Shown: piece after piece, positions 13,188 to 24,651 of the stretch
Layout: each line of letters starts with the position of its first letter
Position numbering within the stretch: position 1 is the first letter of the stretch
Source: Callaeas wilsoni
Taxonomy: Eukaryota; Chordata; Aves; Passeriformes; Callaeidae
Reading direction: 5' to 3'
Assembly: GCA_013398955.1 (NCBI GenBank)
Contig: VWPU01004516.1
Location: forward strand, 124,001 to 188,000
DNA: 64,000 bases
Notes under the pieces: generated by a model
Databases searched by the model: none
Told to the model about the DNA's origin: nothing
The model's input: the letters and a program-made list of their open reading frames with translations, nothing else
Made by a program: the position numbers and the translations under genes

Positions 13188-13338
13188 AATCATCATAGAA
13201 CGGTTTGGGTTGAAAGCGACCTTAAAAGACCATGTACATCCACCCACCTGCCTTGGGCAAGAACAACTTCCGCTAGACCAGATTGCTTCAAGCTCCATCC
13301 AACCTGGCCTTGGACACTTCCAGAGATGGGGTATCTTT
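13188..13338 (-). mobile_element. CR1 LINE 3' terminal fragment, minus orientation
   Basis: The window reads AATCATCATAGAACGGTTTG, then the 'ttgaaagcgacc' block and 'tccaacctggccttggac' at about 13298-13317, stopping abruptly after 'cagagatggggtat'. This is the last ~150 bases of a CR1 element on the minus strand. The open frames of 66-113 codons that cross it are shadows of the repeat. Confidence 0.93.
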
Positions 13339-13656
13339 CTGTAATATCTTTTAGCAGAATCCTGAGTTTCCAAGTTATGGCTGAACGCTTCACAAGGCAC
13401 AGAGCCTTGGATAACTGTTGTTATTTTGAACTTTTGGGTCAAAAAATCACTAGAAATATCCTTTTGCAGGTATTTAAAAGACAATTACTTCAATAGCAGT
13501 TAGGTGTCTAGACACCTTTAACACTGTGACTTAGAAGCCATAAAAATGCTCCTGGCGGCCTAGAAAACATTGACTTTTTATCTTGTGGATAATCTGATCT
13601 TTCTTTGTGGGGAGCAATCTGTTCGAGCTAAATATCTGCAAATGCACATAAGAGTT

Positions 13657-13704
13657 TGAACTGAATAACTGGTTCATTGCATGAACTGAATAACTGGTTC
13701 ATTG
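13657..13704. repeat. Two-copy direct tandem duplication, period 25
   Basis: TGAACTGAATAACTGGTTCA plus TTG (23 bases) occurs perfectly at 13657-13679 and again at 13682-13704. The perfect identity implies a recent duplication. Confidence 0.95.
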
Positions 13705-14104
13705 TGAACCAAAGGTATGTTTGGACAGAAATCCTTCCCACATCTTAAAGATAGTTCCAGTAAAGAAATGTTCATCTGCATAAAAGCACCGGCACACAGA
13801 GCAATGGAGGAAGGAAAGACTTTCAGTTTCACTAGAAACAGAAATGCCTGCTTCTCCTGTCAGAGGGGAAAAAATAAGGAAGAAAAGAATTGAGCTACTT
13901 TATGGAAACATCTGGGTAAAAGAACAGGAGGTGTCAACAGAAGTCAAAATAACAACTCGTATCACATGGTTTTGATGTGAATGTTTTTGACACATTTATC
14001 ATACTTGCCATTCTGGAGGAGCAGGGTTAGATGTATGCCAGGTAAAAAAAGAAACAGTGAGAGACCTCTCTTTTTAGAAGGAGACAGCCTCACTTAAGGA
14101 ATCT

Positions 14105-14156
14105 AAATTGCATTTCTGAGCATTACAAATCAGCCGTAAATGCAATTTTACGGTTG
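14105..14156. repeat. Overlapping inverted repeats forming a hairpin
   Basis: CCGTAAA at 14134-14140 pairs perfectly with TTTACGG at 14147-14153 across the 6-base loop TGCAAT; the stem extends to 10 pairs (14131-14156) with one G-T pair. A second perfect inverted repeat, AAATTGCATT at 14105-14114, is complementary to AATGCAATTT at 14139-14148, so two alternative folds compete. The words also resemble octamer/POU half sites. Confidence 0.8.
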
Positions 14157-16181
14157 TTCTAGGGAGAAAATGTGGGTGGAGCAGACAGTAAGAAGAGAGA
14201 AAATAGGCAAATTGAGAAATAAAGACACAGACTAGTTGTAACGAGCGCTGGAGTGCTCTAAAGTAAAAGTTTCCCCTCATCTCATTAATCTTGTATAAAA
14301 GGCACAGCATTTATTTTCCACCAACACTTCGTGGCTGAATACTTTTTTTTTCTACCACCATCTTTGAAGCCCAACATTTTTGTGAAAACTCAAACCAAAA
14401 AAATGAGCCAAATACTTACAGAAGCTCAAATTTTTTCTAAAATTATTTGCATACAAGGCTACATAGCACTTATATCCACAGCACATAAGAGCTGCCTAAA
14501 AGCTGAGATAACAGTATGTTGATGATATATGGGGAAAGAGGTGTTTTCAGACTTATTATGATGACCAGGGGACAGTATTGCAACCAAGTGATGTTCATCT
14601 GTATGATCTATATTTTAAAACTCTATTATATTCTTCACTCTAGAATGACCCTGCTTGAGCAGGGAGTTTGAACCAGAAAATGTTCCTTCCAAACTTACTC
14701 ATTCTGTGATTTTTCATCCTCAACACCTGACTTGAATAAAAGCCACAGGACCCACCTTTACCACGAAATAAATCAAAAAGAAAGTGTAAGAACTGCAGCC
14801 ACCAAATTGGTAGCTCTCTTTTGAGCCAGCCTTGGGCCAAGGCAATGAACTGACTCCAAGGCAGTTTTGAGAGCTTGAGATCTCCAAGCAGCAGTGGATG
14901 TGAGCCAGTTACTGTCATAACCCCTGGGCCAGAAACTGGTCCTCGACTGCTTTTGTTCTCAGGTACAGACATATCAATGACTCGATCAGGTGTGAGTGGC
15001 TCTCAGCATCTTCCTTAACTACATTTTCTTTGCACACTTTTTTCTGTTTAGAAAAACCAGAAAAATGTCTTTTCATTAGCAAGAAGGAAAATTGGTTTGT
15101 ATGAGAAATGTCCACACAAGCTAAAGGTTACCACAATAAAAAGGCTTTGGAAGGGGACTCCCTGAAAGGGAGGCACAGTAGTACAAGGCAGAGGACTGAG
15201 TGGAGGAGTGCAATGTCAGAGATGGAGATGAGGAGAGAGGGATACTTAAAAGAACACAGCGGAAGAGAGAATCAAGCCTCTGACTCTGGAAACTATTTAT
15301 CAATGGGTTTTTCTTGGGAGTGTAACAAGGCCAGCATTTCATTTGACATGTCTATATATTTTCCATTTGGGTGCTATTCTACAAAGTGTGGGATTTATTA
15401 TAATTTCACTTTGTTAGAGTTCATTTACTTCATTACTGCAGTATCCAGTGAAGAGCTATATTTTCCTCCTGATCAAAGAAGAGGTTTGACTGTTGTTTCT
15501 TTCAAGTACTTCTATGAAAAAATACTTCCATTCTACTGTAAGTTCCCATTTTTTGTTCAATCTACTAAAATGAAAAAAAAAAAAAGAAAATAAATTTGTA
15601 AGTAGAATGTGTTTGTTTTCCTTTTTTATTATTTCAAATTTTAGTTAAAGGAGTGTAGTTAAAATAAAATTCATGGCAAAGAGTTCTACTTAGCAAAAAA
15701 TTAATTTGGGATCTTTTTGCCAAATTCCTCTCTCCCACCTCTGTTGTCTACAATGTAGGTGTTCACATCTCAGCCAATCATCCCAGAGATGTAGTTCATG
15801 CAGTCCATGGAGCTTGTGGTGTCTTTCGTGTGACAAATAATTACTGCATTGACCATACTGCCAAGACTTCTTCCAAATATCCATGCAACTTAGGAGGGTT
15901 TAACCCAGATGCAAAAAAAGCACCTACAGATGACTCAGGCATCTGAGCTAAACCAGTCTGACCTCTCCTTTACACAGGTTTCCCTCATGGATGTAGGGGA
16001 AATGAGAAAGATATTTGGAGTCTTGTAATTTGATTTGAAGGTGCTTATCTCTTTTACTGCACATGTGGAGGTCCTGCAGTGAGTATCCTACAGCCTTTGG
16101 AGCTACAAATGGTTCCACTTCAGAGCCAGTCATGACAGTTTTTCCAGAAGGTATTTTTGGGAGGAAATCTGCTGTAGTTGC

Positions 16182-16497
16182 AGAATCATGGAGCCGTGGA
16201 ATCTGTAAGGATGAAAGAGCCCTCCAATATCATTGAGTCCAACCACTAACACACACTGACAACCCATCACAAAACCATGTCCCCAGGCGTCACATCTACC
16301 AGTTTTTTCAACACTTCCAGTGGACAATGATTCCTCCACTGCCCTGAACAGCCTGTTCCAGGACTTAACAACCTTTTCCAGGACGAAAATTACCCTAATG
16401 TCAAATCTAAACCTTCCATGGTGGAACTTAAGGCTGTTTCATCTTGTCCTATCTCTGGTTACTTAGGAAAAGAGCCAGACCCCCACATAGCTGCACA
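16182..16497 (-). mobile_element. CR1 LINE 3' fragment, minus orientation
   Basis: Starts with AGAATCATGGAGCC, then 'cattgagtccaaccac', 'tgtccccaggcgtcacatct', 'cactgccctgaacagcctgt' and 'tctaaaccttccatgg', ending in 'gagccagacccccacat'. This is the CR1 subfamily whose 3' region reads 'gtggtggagtcaccatccc' on its own sense strand. About 315 bases survive with scattered substitutions. Confidence 0.93.
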
Positions 16498-17269
16498 CTC
16501 CTGTCAGGGAGTAATTGTTCAGAGAGGCATTAAGAGTATATTTATTCCTCTGACAACTGCAGATCAAGAGCTTTGATTCTCTTTGTTAAAACACATGAGG
16601 CACAGGCATCCTAGTTGTCAGCAGAGAGAAACATGTATTTTTGAATGGGCATGGTGTAAGCATTTGGGGGCCTAAGGAATTATGCACACCAGGGAAAGAA
16701 GTGTCCACCAGTGTCTAAAATGCTCTCCTGAAGCCCAAGGACAGGTTTTTCATGTGTAGAGAAGAGCTTATGTAGCATGTTATTAGAGAAAAACTCCCCA
16801 TTCTAAAATTTTTAAACAGCAGAAATAAGAAGAAACAAAACTCTCAGGCAACTCCATCTTGCTTCATAACAGACAACAAAACAACAAGAGGTCATGTTTC
16901 AACCTTCTGACTTTCCAAGTCATGGTGTGTCTGTGTGTCTGGGATGTAATCCAGGGAAAACAGAAGGAAAAAAATTACTGTATTACACTCAAAAAAGTGT
17001 CTTAGAAGTATTATCCATTAAGTAAACAGCAGCAAGCATTACATTTTGCTAGAGAAGGAAAAGAAGTTCCACCAGTAGTTATTTAGTTCCCAAGGTCAGC
17101 ATTTGTTTTGTAAAAAGTGTCCATGTCTGGTTTTATGTGTGTGTGTGTATAAATAACATATTTATTAAATTAAATTAAAAATCTATATAAACACATACTG
17201 CACATATAATGATACTATATAATAAATACAGTATTATTATATGATTTGCTACATGATATGGAAGTGATC
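16498..17269. other. Unique AT-rich spacer
   Basis: No gene or recognisable repeat body. A short (TG)n tract lies at 17137-17150, next to AT-rich sequence. Confidence 0.6.
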
Positions 17270-17393
17270 AAAACCAGGTTGCATGGGGGCCTCAGCAACC
17301 TGGTCTAGTGGGAGGTGTTCCTGTCCATGGAAGGTTTTGGAACAAGATGGTCTTTAGGGTCTCTTTCAACCCAAACAAATCTATGATTTTATG
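17270..17393 (+). mobile_element. CR1 LINE 3' terminal fragment, plus orientation
   Basis: 'caacctggtctagtggga', then 'tgttcctgtccatggaagg', 'acaagatggtctttagg' and 'tttcaacccaaac', finishing in the CTATGATTTTATG tail. About 125 bases of a plus-strand CR1 3' end. Confidence 0.93.
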
Positions 17394-18004
17394 TTTAGTA
17401 CATAATAGTAGTAGTATATTAATATATTTCAAAGTATATTAAAATGTTTTAGCAATACCTGCCTATTTTAACGTCAAGGTTTTATTGCCCAAAACCATGG
17501 ACAAACAAGGCTGAACACCATTAAAAATATTAAAAGACAGAACGTTCCTTCTCCTTATGATATTTGGGATGCTTGCAATCAAGTGAGCAAAAAAGACAGT
17601 CTCTTGACTTTTGTTTGCAAAAGAAATCAAAGTTGTGCTTTCCAGTTAAAAAAATGAAGAATAAAATACAAGTTGAATTTATAAATTAACGAGATATCAT
17701 AGAACTGGAGTCTGGAGATATATATTTCATCTCACAATGTAATGCAGGTCTATTTTCTGTGCCCCTTCTTTTGTCAATTGAATCTTCATATTGCTGTGGC
17801 CACCCTCCCTGAGCTCAGGGGGAACCTGTGCTTTATCTCAAAAACTTCCTTAGCTCTCAACCAAACAGAGCAGACAACAGACATCAGGCAGACATAAAAC
17901 TTACAGGGTGTTGCTCTATAAATTATGTATTACTAAGTCAATACAAGAGGAAAAGTTATGCCCAAAATGAAAGTTTCTCTGTGAGATCAATACTGCATTT
18001 CAAC
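17394..18004. other. Unique AT-rich spacer
   Basis: No gene recognised. The 88-codon frame at 17828-18094 runs into the following CR1 and is not supported. Confidence 0.55.
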
Positions 18005-18202
18005 ACCCAAATCTCTGAAATGTTTAAGTGGGATATTAGGGAAAATTTCTTCACTGAAAGAGTAGTAAAGTCCTGGCACAACTGCCCAGGGTAGTGGTGG
18101 AGTCCCCATCCCTGCAGAGTTTTAAAATCTGTGAGGATGTGCCACTTGGGAACATGGGTTAGTGGTAGCCTTGGCAGTGCTGGGGGAATGGTTGGACTGG
18201 GT
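18005..18202 (+). mobile_element. CR1 LINE fragment, plus orientation, missing its tail
   Basis: 'gtgggatattagggaaaat', 'cttcactgaaagagtagt', 'gtggtggagtccccatccc' and 'ccttggcagtgctggggga' identify a CR1 3' region. The copy stops at 'ggttggactgggt', just before the expected 'gatgatcttagaggtctttt' and the ATTCTATG tail, and is joined directly to an inverted CR1 end. Confidence 0.92.
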
Positions 18203-18260
18203 CATAGAATCATGGAATTTTTAAGGTTGAAAAAAGACCAAGTCCAACCATGATTCTATC
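18203..18260 (-). mobile_element. CR1 LINE 3' terminus, minus orientation, abutting the previous copy
   Basis: CATAGAATCATGGAATTTTT followed by 'aaggttgaaaaaagacca' and 'agtccaaccatg' is the reverse complement of a CR1 terminus. TGGTTGGACT at 18189-18198 and AGTCCAACCA at 18241-18250 are perfect inverse copies, and CATAGAATCATGG at 18203-18215 nearly matches the inverse of 18248-18259, so the junction is a fold-back. Confidence 0.85.
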
Positions 18261-19140
18261 CAATTTGGTCCAGTCCATGAATCTAAGATTCTTGCTTAAA
18301 ATAATTACATCTAGGTTAGCTTTAGCCTTTCAGAGTGAAGTGTAGATGCCAAGCTAACAAGCGTGCAGCTGGCTTCCCAAGATATTCAAACCATTTTGAA
18401 TAGGACTACACACTGTTGTGAACATGACCTTCCTGGGTCTAAGTTAATGAAGAAAATTATTTAATGCTAGGGAATAAGGGTAAACACAGATTCCTTTCAA
18501 GGGATGAAAAATAAGAGCCATTTCCTTGCTAAAAAGTATTAGCAAACCTTTGTAGCTGTGGATGAGGGAGAAGCTCAACTAGGAAAAAAACAAGTGAGAT
18601 ATTATGCAGTTAGAGAGCAAAATATATATTTTTTTTCAATTTTCCACAATTCCTAGATGCACCAGTGAAACTCCTTCTTTCCAAGGAGGCACTCAGCCAT
18701 GTAAGGGTTAATGTCTCTTTTGGCCACCTTACTTTGCAGCTGAAAACTTAGGAATTTGTGCACACTTATGCATGCAACAAAGAAAGACACCACTAGCGTT
18801 ATAATCTCCTCAGGGACAGCCAACTGGGAAGGACAAATTTAGCAGCCTACTTCTGGCTTTTTTACATAGCATAATGCCATTAAATTCGACATCATGTAGA
18901 CAATGAATGTTACAACAAAATACTGGTGCTGTTTATTAGCTGCCTTTTTTTTTTTTTTTCTTTTTTTCTTTTTTTTTTTGAGAGGAAGCACATGTCACAT
19001 TTGTTTCAGACAATCGCATCGGGGTCCCACAGCTCTGATTAAATATGTATCATTTGTTCAGCTGCATCAGAGTCAGTTTTGGTCTACATACACATTTCGT
19101 TAATATTTTAAATAGGAAAAACAACAAAGAGAGGAGAAAT

Positions 19141-19402
19141 TAACAGTTGCTGAACTTCTCCAATTACCGCTAATCACATTTACACCCTGGGGTTTGCAGA
19201 ATTAGAAATCAATTGGTGGCTTCCTCTTTCTACAGCAGGCAGTAAATGTGACAATTTAGGGAAAGAACTAGAAGACAACTCAATTCAACCTGGATACCCT
19301 TGTAAGTGCCCCCTAGTGAATTTATTGCTTTGTTGTTTGATGCAACGCAAAGATTACATGGCATCATTTACCAACGCGATAAATCATTGTGTGTGATTGA
19401 TA
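19141..19402. promoter_or_regulatory. Candidate conserved enhancer-like block
   Basis: A repeat-free block with clustered homeodomain words (CAATTA at 19161, GCTAATCA at 19169, ATCAATTGG at about 19209), a CTCF-like word at 19307-19319 on the minus strand, CpG-bearing sequence CAACGCGATAAATCA at about 19371, and TGATTGAT at 19394-19401, the exact composite word bound by PBX-HOX pairs. The retained CpGs and motif density are unlike the flanks. Function is inferred and untested. Confidence 0.35.
19307..19319 (-). promoter_or_regulatory. CTCF-like motif
   Basis: TGCCCCCTAGTGA is the reverse complement of TCACTAGGGGGCA, matching the CTCF core CCASYAGRKGGCR at 12 of 13 positions. It is the best CTCF-like word found outside a CR1 copy in this window. 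Confidence 0.45.
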
Positions 19403-19639
19403 CCAAAAAAATGTGGCATCATTCCTTTTAATATAATTTTTTTTTCTTTCCTTTCAAACATTTGGAAATTACATCCCAAGCAAAACCCTGCAGTAAAATT
19501 TTCCTGGACCATTTGATGGTAGCTCACCTTTTCCTTTCAAGATTGTAAAAAATTACTTCTAAGAAAAAACTTCTCCAAACATGATTCTCTCTGTATTTTT
19601 TTATGAAGAGGACTTTTCCCAGCATCTACCGTTGATTTA

Positions 19640-19910
19640 GCTGCACCATATTGGTTAGAGGGCTACTGTCAGTGTCACTTAGCATGATCTTTAATTGAAG
19701 AGCTTCTTCTTAAGTGTTTAGATAAACTCAAATTGGCCATGTACGTGTTTTTGAACATCATAAATGATGAACCAGCAGGGTCAAGTGGTCCAAAGCTGCT
19801 TATGATTCCTTAATCTGGGAAAAGCCTTAGCAGGGGGCTGTCAAAGCACATTTCACAATGAGAGCGTGTAAACACGCACGTGCTCGTAAGATATTGCTGC
19901 AGAGCTAAAC
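19640..19910. promoter_or_regulatory. Candidate regulatory block with NKX2, forkhead and E-box words
   Basis: Contains TCAAGTGG (NKX2-class word) at about 19783, GTAAACA (forkhead word) at about 19867 and CACGTG (E-box) at 19877-19882, with several CpGs and no repeats. The forkhead and E-box words sit within 20 bases of each other. Evidence is motif content only. Confidence 0.28.
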
Positions 19911-22900
19911 TCATATCCACTGTTCGTAATTAAAGGTGGAAAGAGAGGAGATCATCTGAGCAAAAATCAGTATTTGGAGGAAGAAAACAACCCTGTGGGT
20001 AGTTCCTTCTACATGCAAGCTCAAGGTAGAACAAACTAATATGTCTGGCAAAAGGCATTGATATGGAGCAAAAACCTCATTTAGCTGAGCTTTTTGATTT
20101 TTCATAATAGGGGTGAAAATTCTGTTTTCTAAGAGAATATGCAGTCTGAAATGCTTTTAGAGTCTTTATCTATGCATGTGTTTGTACTCTTTCCTGTAAC
20201 CTAAGAGCACAATTAAATGAAAAATAATGGTGAGGTGAGGAGGAACAATGACTCAAGCAAACTTTTTAAAACTTGAAATTCACTTTATGGACATCATGAT
20301 TGGATTACGAAAAAAAAAAAGAAGGAGAAAAGTTCTTTGTTCATTTGAACCATTTAATCTACTGCTCAAAAATAAGACTTTACCATAGAGCTTCTCTTAA
20401 ACTATTCCATGAATAAACTCATTAATAAAATTCAAGAGATTTGATCTAAAAATTACGTCATGAAACGTTTAGCCAGTTAAACAGTTCTCATACTATTTGT
20501 CAAAAGTCAGTTAAGAAACAATAATGATGTCTCCAATAAAATAAGTTATATGACAGATACTGCTCTGCAGTTTAAGCAACTCCTAACAAGATTGTTCTTA
20601 TTTTGAAGGCCAAGATTTTATGTGATTACTCTAAAAAAATATACAAGTGACCTTTTGCAAATTCAGAGAATAAGAGTGCCAATTTCAGATAAGCAAAAAT
20701 TTTATCATCAGACCTACTTCCTTGAATCAGTCAATTCTTTTTCCCTCAGACATTATGCAAACTAGTGCTTTTTCGGCCCTTAGATCAGAAAATGATGGTT
20801 GAAAGTGATTTATCAATTCTACTTTTTAATAGCAGTTGAATAAACTGTCACTGAATGCACTGAGAGATTCTTATATTTAAGACTACACACTGGATCCATG
20901 ATAACATCTTAATAGCATACATAGTTATATGATTTTTTTTAATCATGTGCAAAGGATAAAATACATGCCAGACAAACTTCTGAATAGCTTAAAGTTAATT
21001 ATGTGATTGAAAGTAGAGAGATGTACTCAAATCTAACACAGTTTGTGGTTTTCATTCTTAAAAAGTCATCTCTGCATGTCCCTTTCATACTGTCTGTGAG
21101 TCAGGCACACCACCTAAAACTCAGGTGTGAAGCCAGCTAAAGACAGCAAAATTAAAATAACCAAAAGAATAATTGTGGCTTACTTCTCAAACAAAATTAT
21201 GAGAAAATATGGATGCTTTTCAAAGCATATTTGTAAGTTATCCCACATTAGCTGTATCCATGACTTTTGTTCCCAAAAGAGATGGCATATTCTACCCAAA
21301 AATTTGAGCCAAGCTCTGTAAATATTTCCCCTATAATTATCAAAATGTTCATGAACATTTCGAATCTTTCAGCAAAGATTCATCACAAAGCTTACTGTTC
21401 TTGGGGCAGAAAGGGGGTGAGTAGTTGTGGAGATCACATTTTTTGACATTTTTTGGTGTTCAGATAGAGTTCTGGATCCATGATATGATACAACACACGT
21501 AGGAAGAAGAACTTTTGTCTTGCTGTTTCAAATAGCAGCTAGACACCTAAACTCAGTGTTTTGCAAAAGAGGAGATGAGGACATGTGAGGGACAAGCTTC
21601 TGCTTCCCTAATAGCTACGTGATATATTCCTTGGAGACCAGGATTCGTATCACCTAACTTTGGATTCAGTATCTATTTGTCTAATCCAGAGTTGATGTTT
21701 CAGCTTCCTCTGCCACCATGGAGGAAAAACATCAAAACTCACACAGGCATCTTGCTAGGGTGTAATAAACTGCTCTATGAGTGTCTCATTTTTGTGTAGG
21801 TTGGTTTTTCCCTTTGAATTTCTTTCTGTTATTAGTATTGAGCCTGGAAGCATATCCTGCATCATGTCTGAGAGCAGTGAGAGTTTTGGCCTTTCTTACC
21901 TAGGAAGTGAAGCACTGGAACCAGCAGCCAATTGTCAAGGCAAATCCTTTGAACTCATGGGTTTGATCCTGGAAACTGGCAGAAACCTGAATGAGCTCAC
22001 AACCCCTGTGGGAGGAACACTCTTTTACAGAGCTTGGGCTGATGCCATCGAGGAGCATAGATGTGATGACTGTGTTTTGTTAATGACCCTACTATTCTCC
22101 TAGGAGCAATATTAGTGAGTATTATGAGTCAATGCTTTCTAGTAGTAGCCTTACTATTTATATTTGGAATTACAGACATGAAATGGTCAAAAATTTAAAA
22201 TTCAGCTAAGAAAAGAGAAAACTGTAAGGAAAAAGTTTTCACCTAAAATAAACTTTTCTTTTTAATTTTGTTTGTATCAATACAAGGTGATGTGTTGCTC
22301 ATAATGTGTGTGTCTCTAATACTCCATTTTCTGTTTATGATATTGTGTCCCTGACCAGAGGTGATGTTTTGGCAGGATTCTCATGATTTTTTTTGCAGTA
22401 AGTTGCAGAATGGCCAATAAATAAAAATAATTATTCTCTAGAGATATTAAACTGACCGGTTTTACAGGCAGTAATTTCACACACAATCAGAGCTAGGTCA
22501 GCGCATGCAGTACAGCAACCCCTCTTTTCAAATCATTTGAGCCAAGTTTCCATGTTTGTAAGACATATCCCTCTCCTCACCTTTTCAGCTTTTTCTGGTC
22601 CTACCCAACTTGAGAGAGTGACTGGAGGCACAGACGGCATGTGCACACAAACATTGGAATGAAATTCGGATACTTCCACACCAATGCCAACCTTACCAAT
22701 CACGTCCCTGGGGGTAAAATAACTCTGAGAGTTGTCCCAGAACTGCCTAATTGAGTGATTACAGATATATTTTAGCATTTCCAATTTAAATGCAGGCAAC
22801 TTCTGTGTTTGTTCTACTCTACATTAGTTAGATGGCATATTAAATTGTACAATCCATATCCTAATAATCTCATAGTCCAAACAGGCAGGTTACTTGCAGG

Positions 22901-24364
22901 ACAGTTCAGTACCTTGCCCTCTTCACTTCATCTAATCTGCTTCTCTTCCCCTGGTACACTGAAAATAGGTTTCTTGCCTGGCTAATTAGCTCTTAACTGC
23001 CTTCTACCATCACATCTTCAAACCTACCCCTTAAATATTTTAAGCATGTTAGTGAGGTAATGAGTACAGATTTCAGATTCTCTGCATTTTCCAGGTGGAA
23101 GAACTGAGGCAGAGAAATGTTAAGGTTATGGCTTATCTAGCATTAAAAGTCTCAGAGTTAGACCCCTGAGTAATTTCAATGAATGAATGAAGTCATAAAG
23201 CAGCTGCAGAAGGCAATTATTCCACCCATCTTATGGTGACATGCATTGTGCCTTCACTTTTATTAATTACAAAAGTCTATTTTCATCAGAGTGTAAATGC
23301 ACATCTAAACTGTGTGTAAACAAAAGTGTCATTAAAGCAAGTGTGTGATAGTGTGATGACTGAAGTGATAGCTTATATTCCTTGACTGTATTTCAAAGTG
23401 GGCAATTCTTCGTCTAAAGTCTTTCTGTTAAATTTCACCCATCACCATAATTTGGGTACAAAAATATACCTCTGAAATAAGTCTTGAAGTGGGTGCATCT
23501 GCTTGGATTAAGCCAAGCCAAGTTATAAAGTAGGTGAGATAGTTTTATAAATTGTTGGGTTTTTTTATTATTATCCATTAGAAAGGAAAAGAACTGTTGG
23601 CAGTTTCCTTCTAGAAGACACGGAAAAGCCAAGTGCTTCTGTGAAGGCATTGCACTATAAATAACAGCACAAAAAATATCATGGGATTCACCTGTAGAAG
23701 AAAACAAAGCACACTCAGGACCACAGTATAGCAAGGAGGGAAGATGTCATAAAAGGTCTACACATGTATTGTTAAACTCTTTTTCCCTCCAATCTAGAGA
23801 AACCACCGGCCCTCTTTCAATTATTGCCCAATAACGTATGAATTCCCAGATTTGTCAGAGGTAATGACAATGAGCAGCACCACATCATGAAAATTCTAGC
23901 AGCATGCCAGTATAAATTTCTCATGATTTATTTTAAATTAGCCGGAATATATTAATGAGAAAGCAAAGTTAAAATGCAAGCAGGATTTTCAAAGAATTTG
24001 CATTATCTAAGTAAATTATTCTTGTATACTTTCACTATCAATTTAAGTTCCTAAATGACATCTCCATCACAGTACTATTGTTAGTGGTATACATGAGGAA
24101 CTGATCACAAAGATAAGATACAATAAAATCTGAAATCAAAATCATACCTCTTTCAACACAAAATATATTTTTAATTGAACTATTTCCCTTTAAATTTATT
24201 ATCAGACCCAAAAATTAGTCATGCCTGAGGGACAATGTACCATATGATGCTGACTGCTAGTCTAATAATACACAAAGCAAAAGGAAATACGGGAACAAAA
24301 GTATGTGAACTGGAAAACTGGTTACTGGAAAGTGAGTGGAGTGTGATTGCCCAAAAGAGAAATA

Positions 24365-24440
24365 AATGAATGAATGAATGAATGAATGAATGAATGAATG
24401 AATGAATGAATGAATAAATAAATAAATAAATAAATAAATA
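24365..24440. repeat. Compound (AATG)12(AATA)7 microsatellite
   Basis: Twelve perfect AATG units at 24365-24412 pass into seven AATA units at 24413-24440. The switch is a single G-to-A difference per unit. A 95-codon minus-strand frame here (IHSF repeats) is simply the translated microsatellite. Confidence 0.97.
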
Positions 24441-24651
24441 ATAAAGCTGAGAAAGTAACAGATTCAATTTAAAAGAAAATATTAGGAATTTCAAATGAAG
24501 AAACAAGTGATAAAATACTGCTAGAAGTAGGTATAAACATCCTCAGGGTTATCCAAATTGCTGGAATAAGAGACTAGTATAGAGGCAAATAAATACCATT
24601 ATTGAGAGAAAAGATTGAAAAGAAGAGGAGGAGAAAAAAAAAGGCATGTGG

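Larger units (their letters stand above)
13339..16181. other. Unique non-coding stretch
   Basis: Holds a 25-base tandem duplication (13657-13704), a hairpin with an additional inverted repeat (14105-14156) and a 161-codon open frame (15108-15593 plus) that ends in a lysine run encoded by an A tract. That frame has Lys/Phe/Tyr-rich, domain-free composition and no splice or promoter context, so I do not call it a gene. Confidence 0.6.
18261..24651. other. Repeat-poor stretch with candidate regulatory blocks
   Basis: More than 6 kb without CR1. It includes poly-T tracts (18944-18979), the candidate regulatory blocks at 19141-19402 and 19640-19910, and a compound tetranucleotide microsatellite at 24365-24440. 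Open frames (longest 108 codons at 21777-22103 plus) carry no domain that I recognise. Confidence 0.65.

Noticed and set aside
15108..15593. 161-codon plus-strand frame
   Set aside because: No domain, aromatic and lysine-rich AT-driven composition, ends in a poly-A encoded lysine run, no promoter or splice context.
17695..17760. TATCATAGAACTGGAGTCTGG as a possible further CR1 end
   Set aside because: Only the first dozen bases resemble CR1; the expected following blocks are absent.
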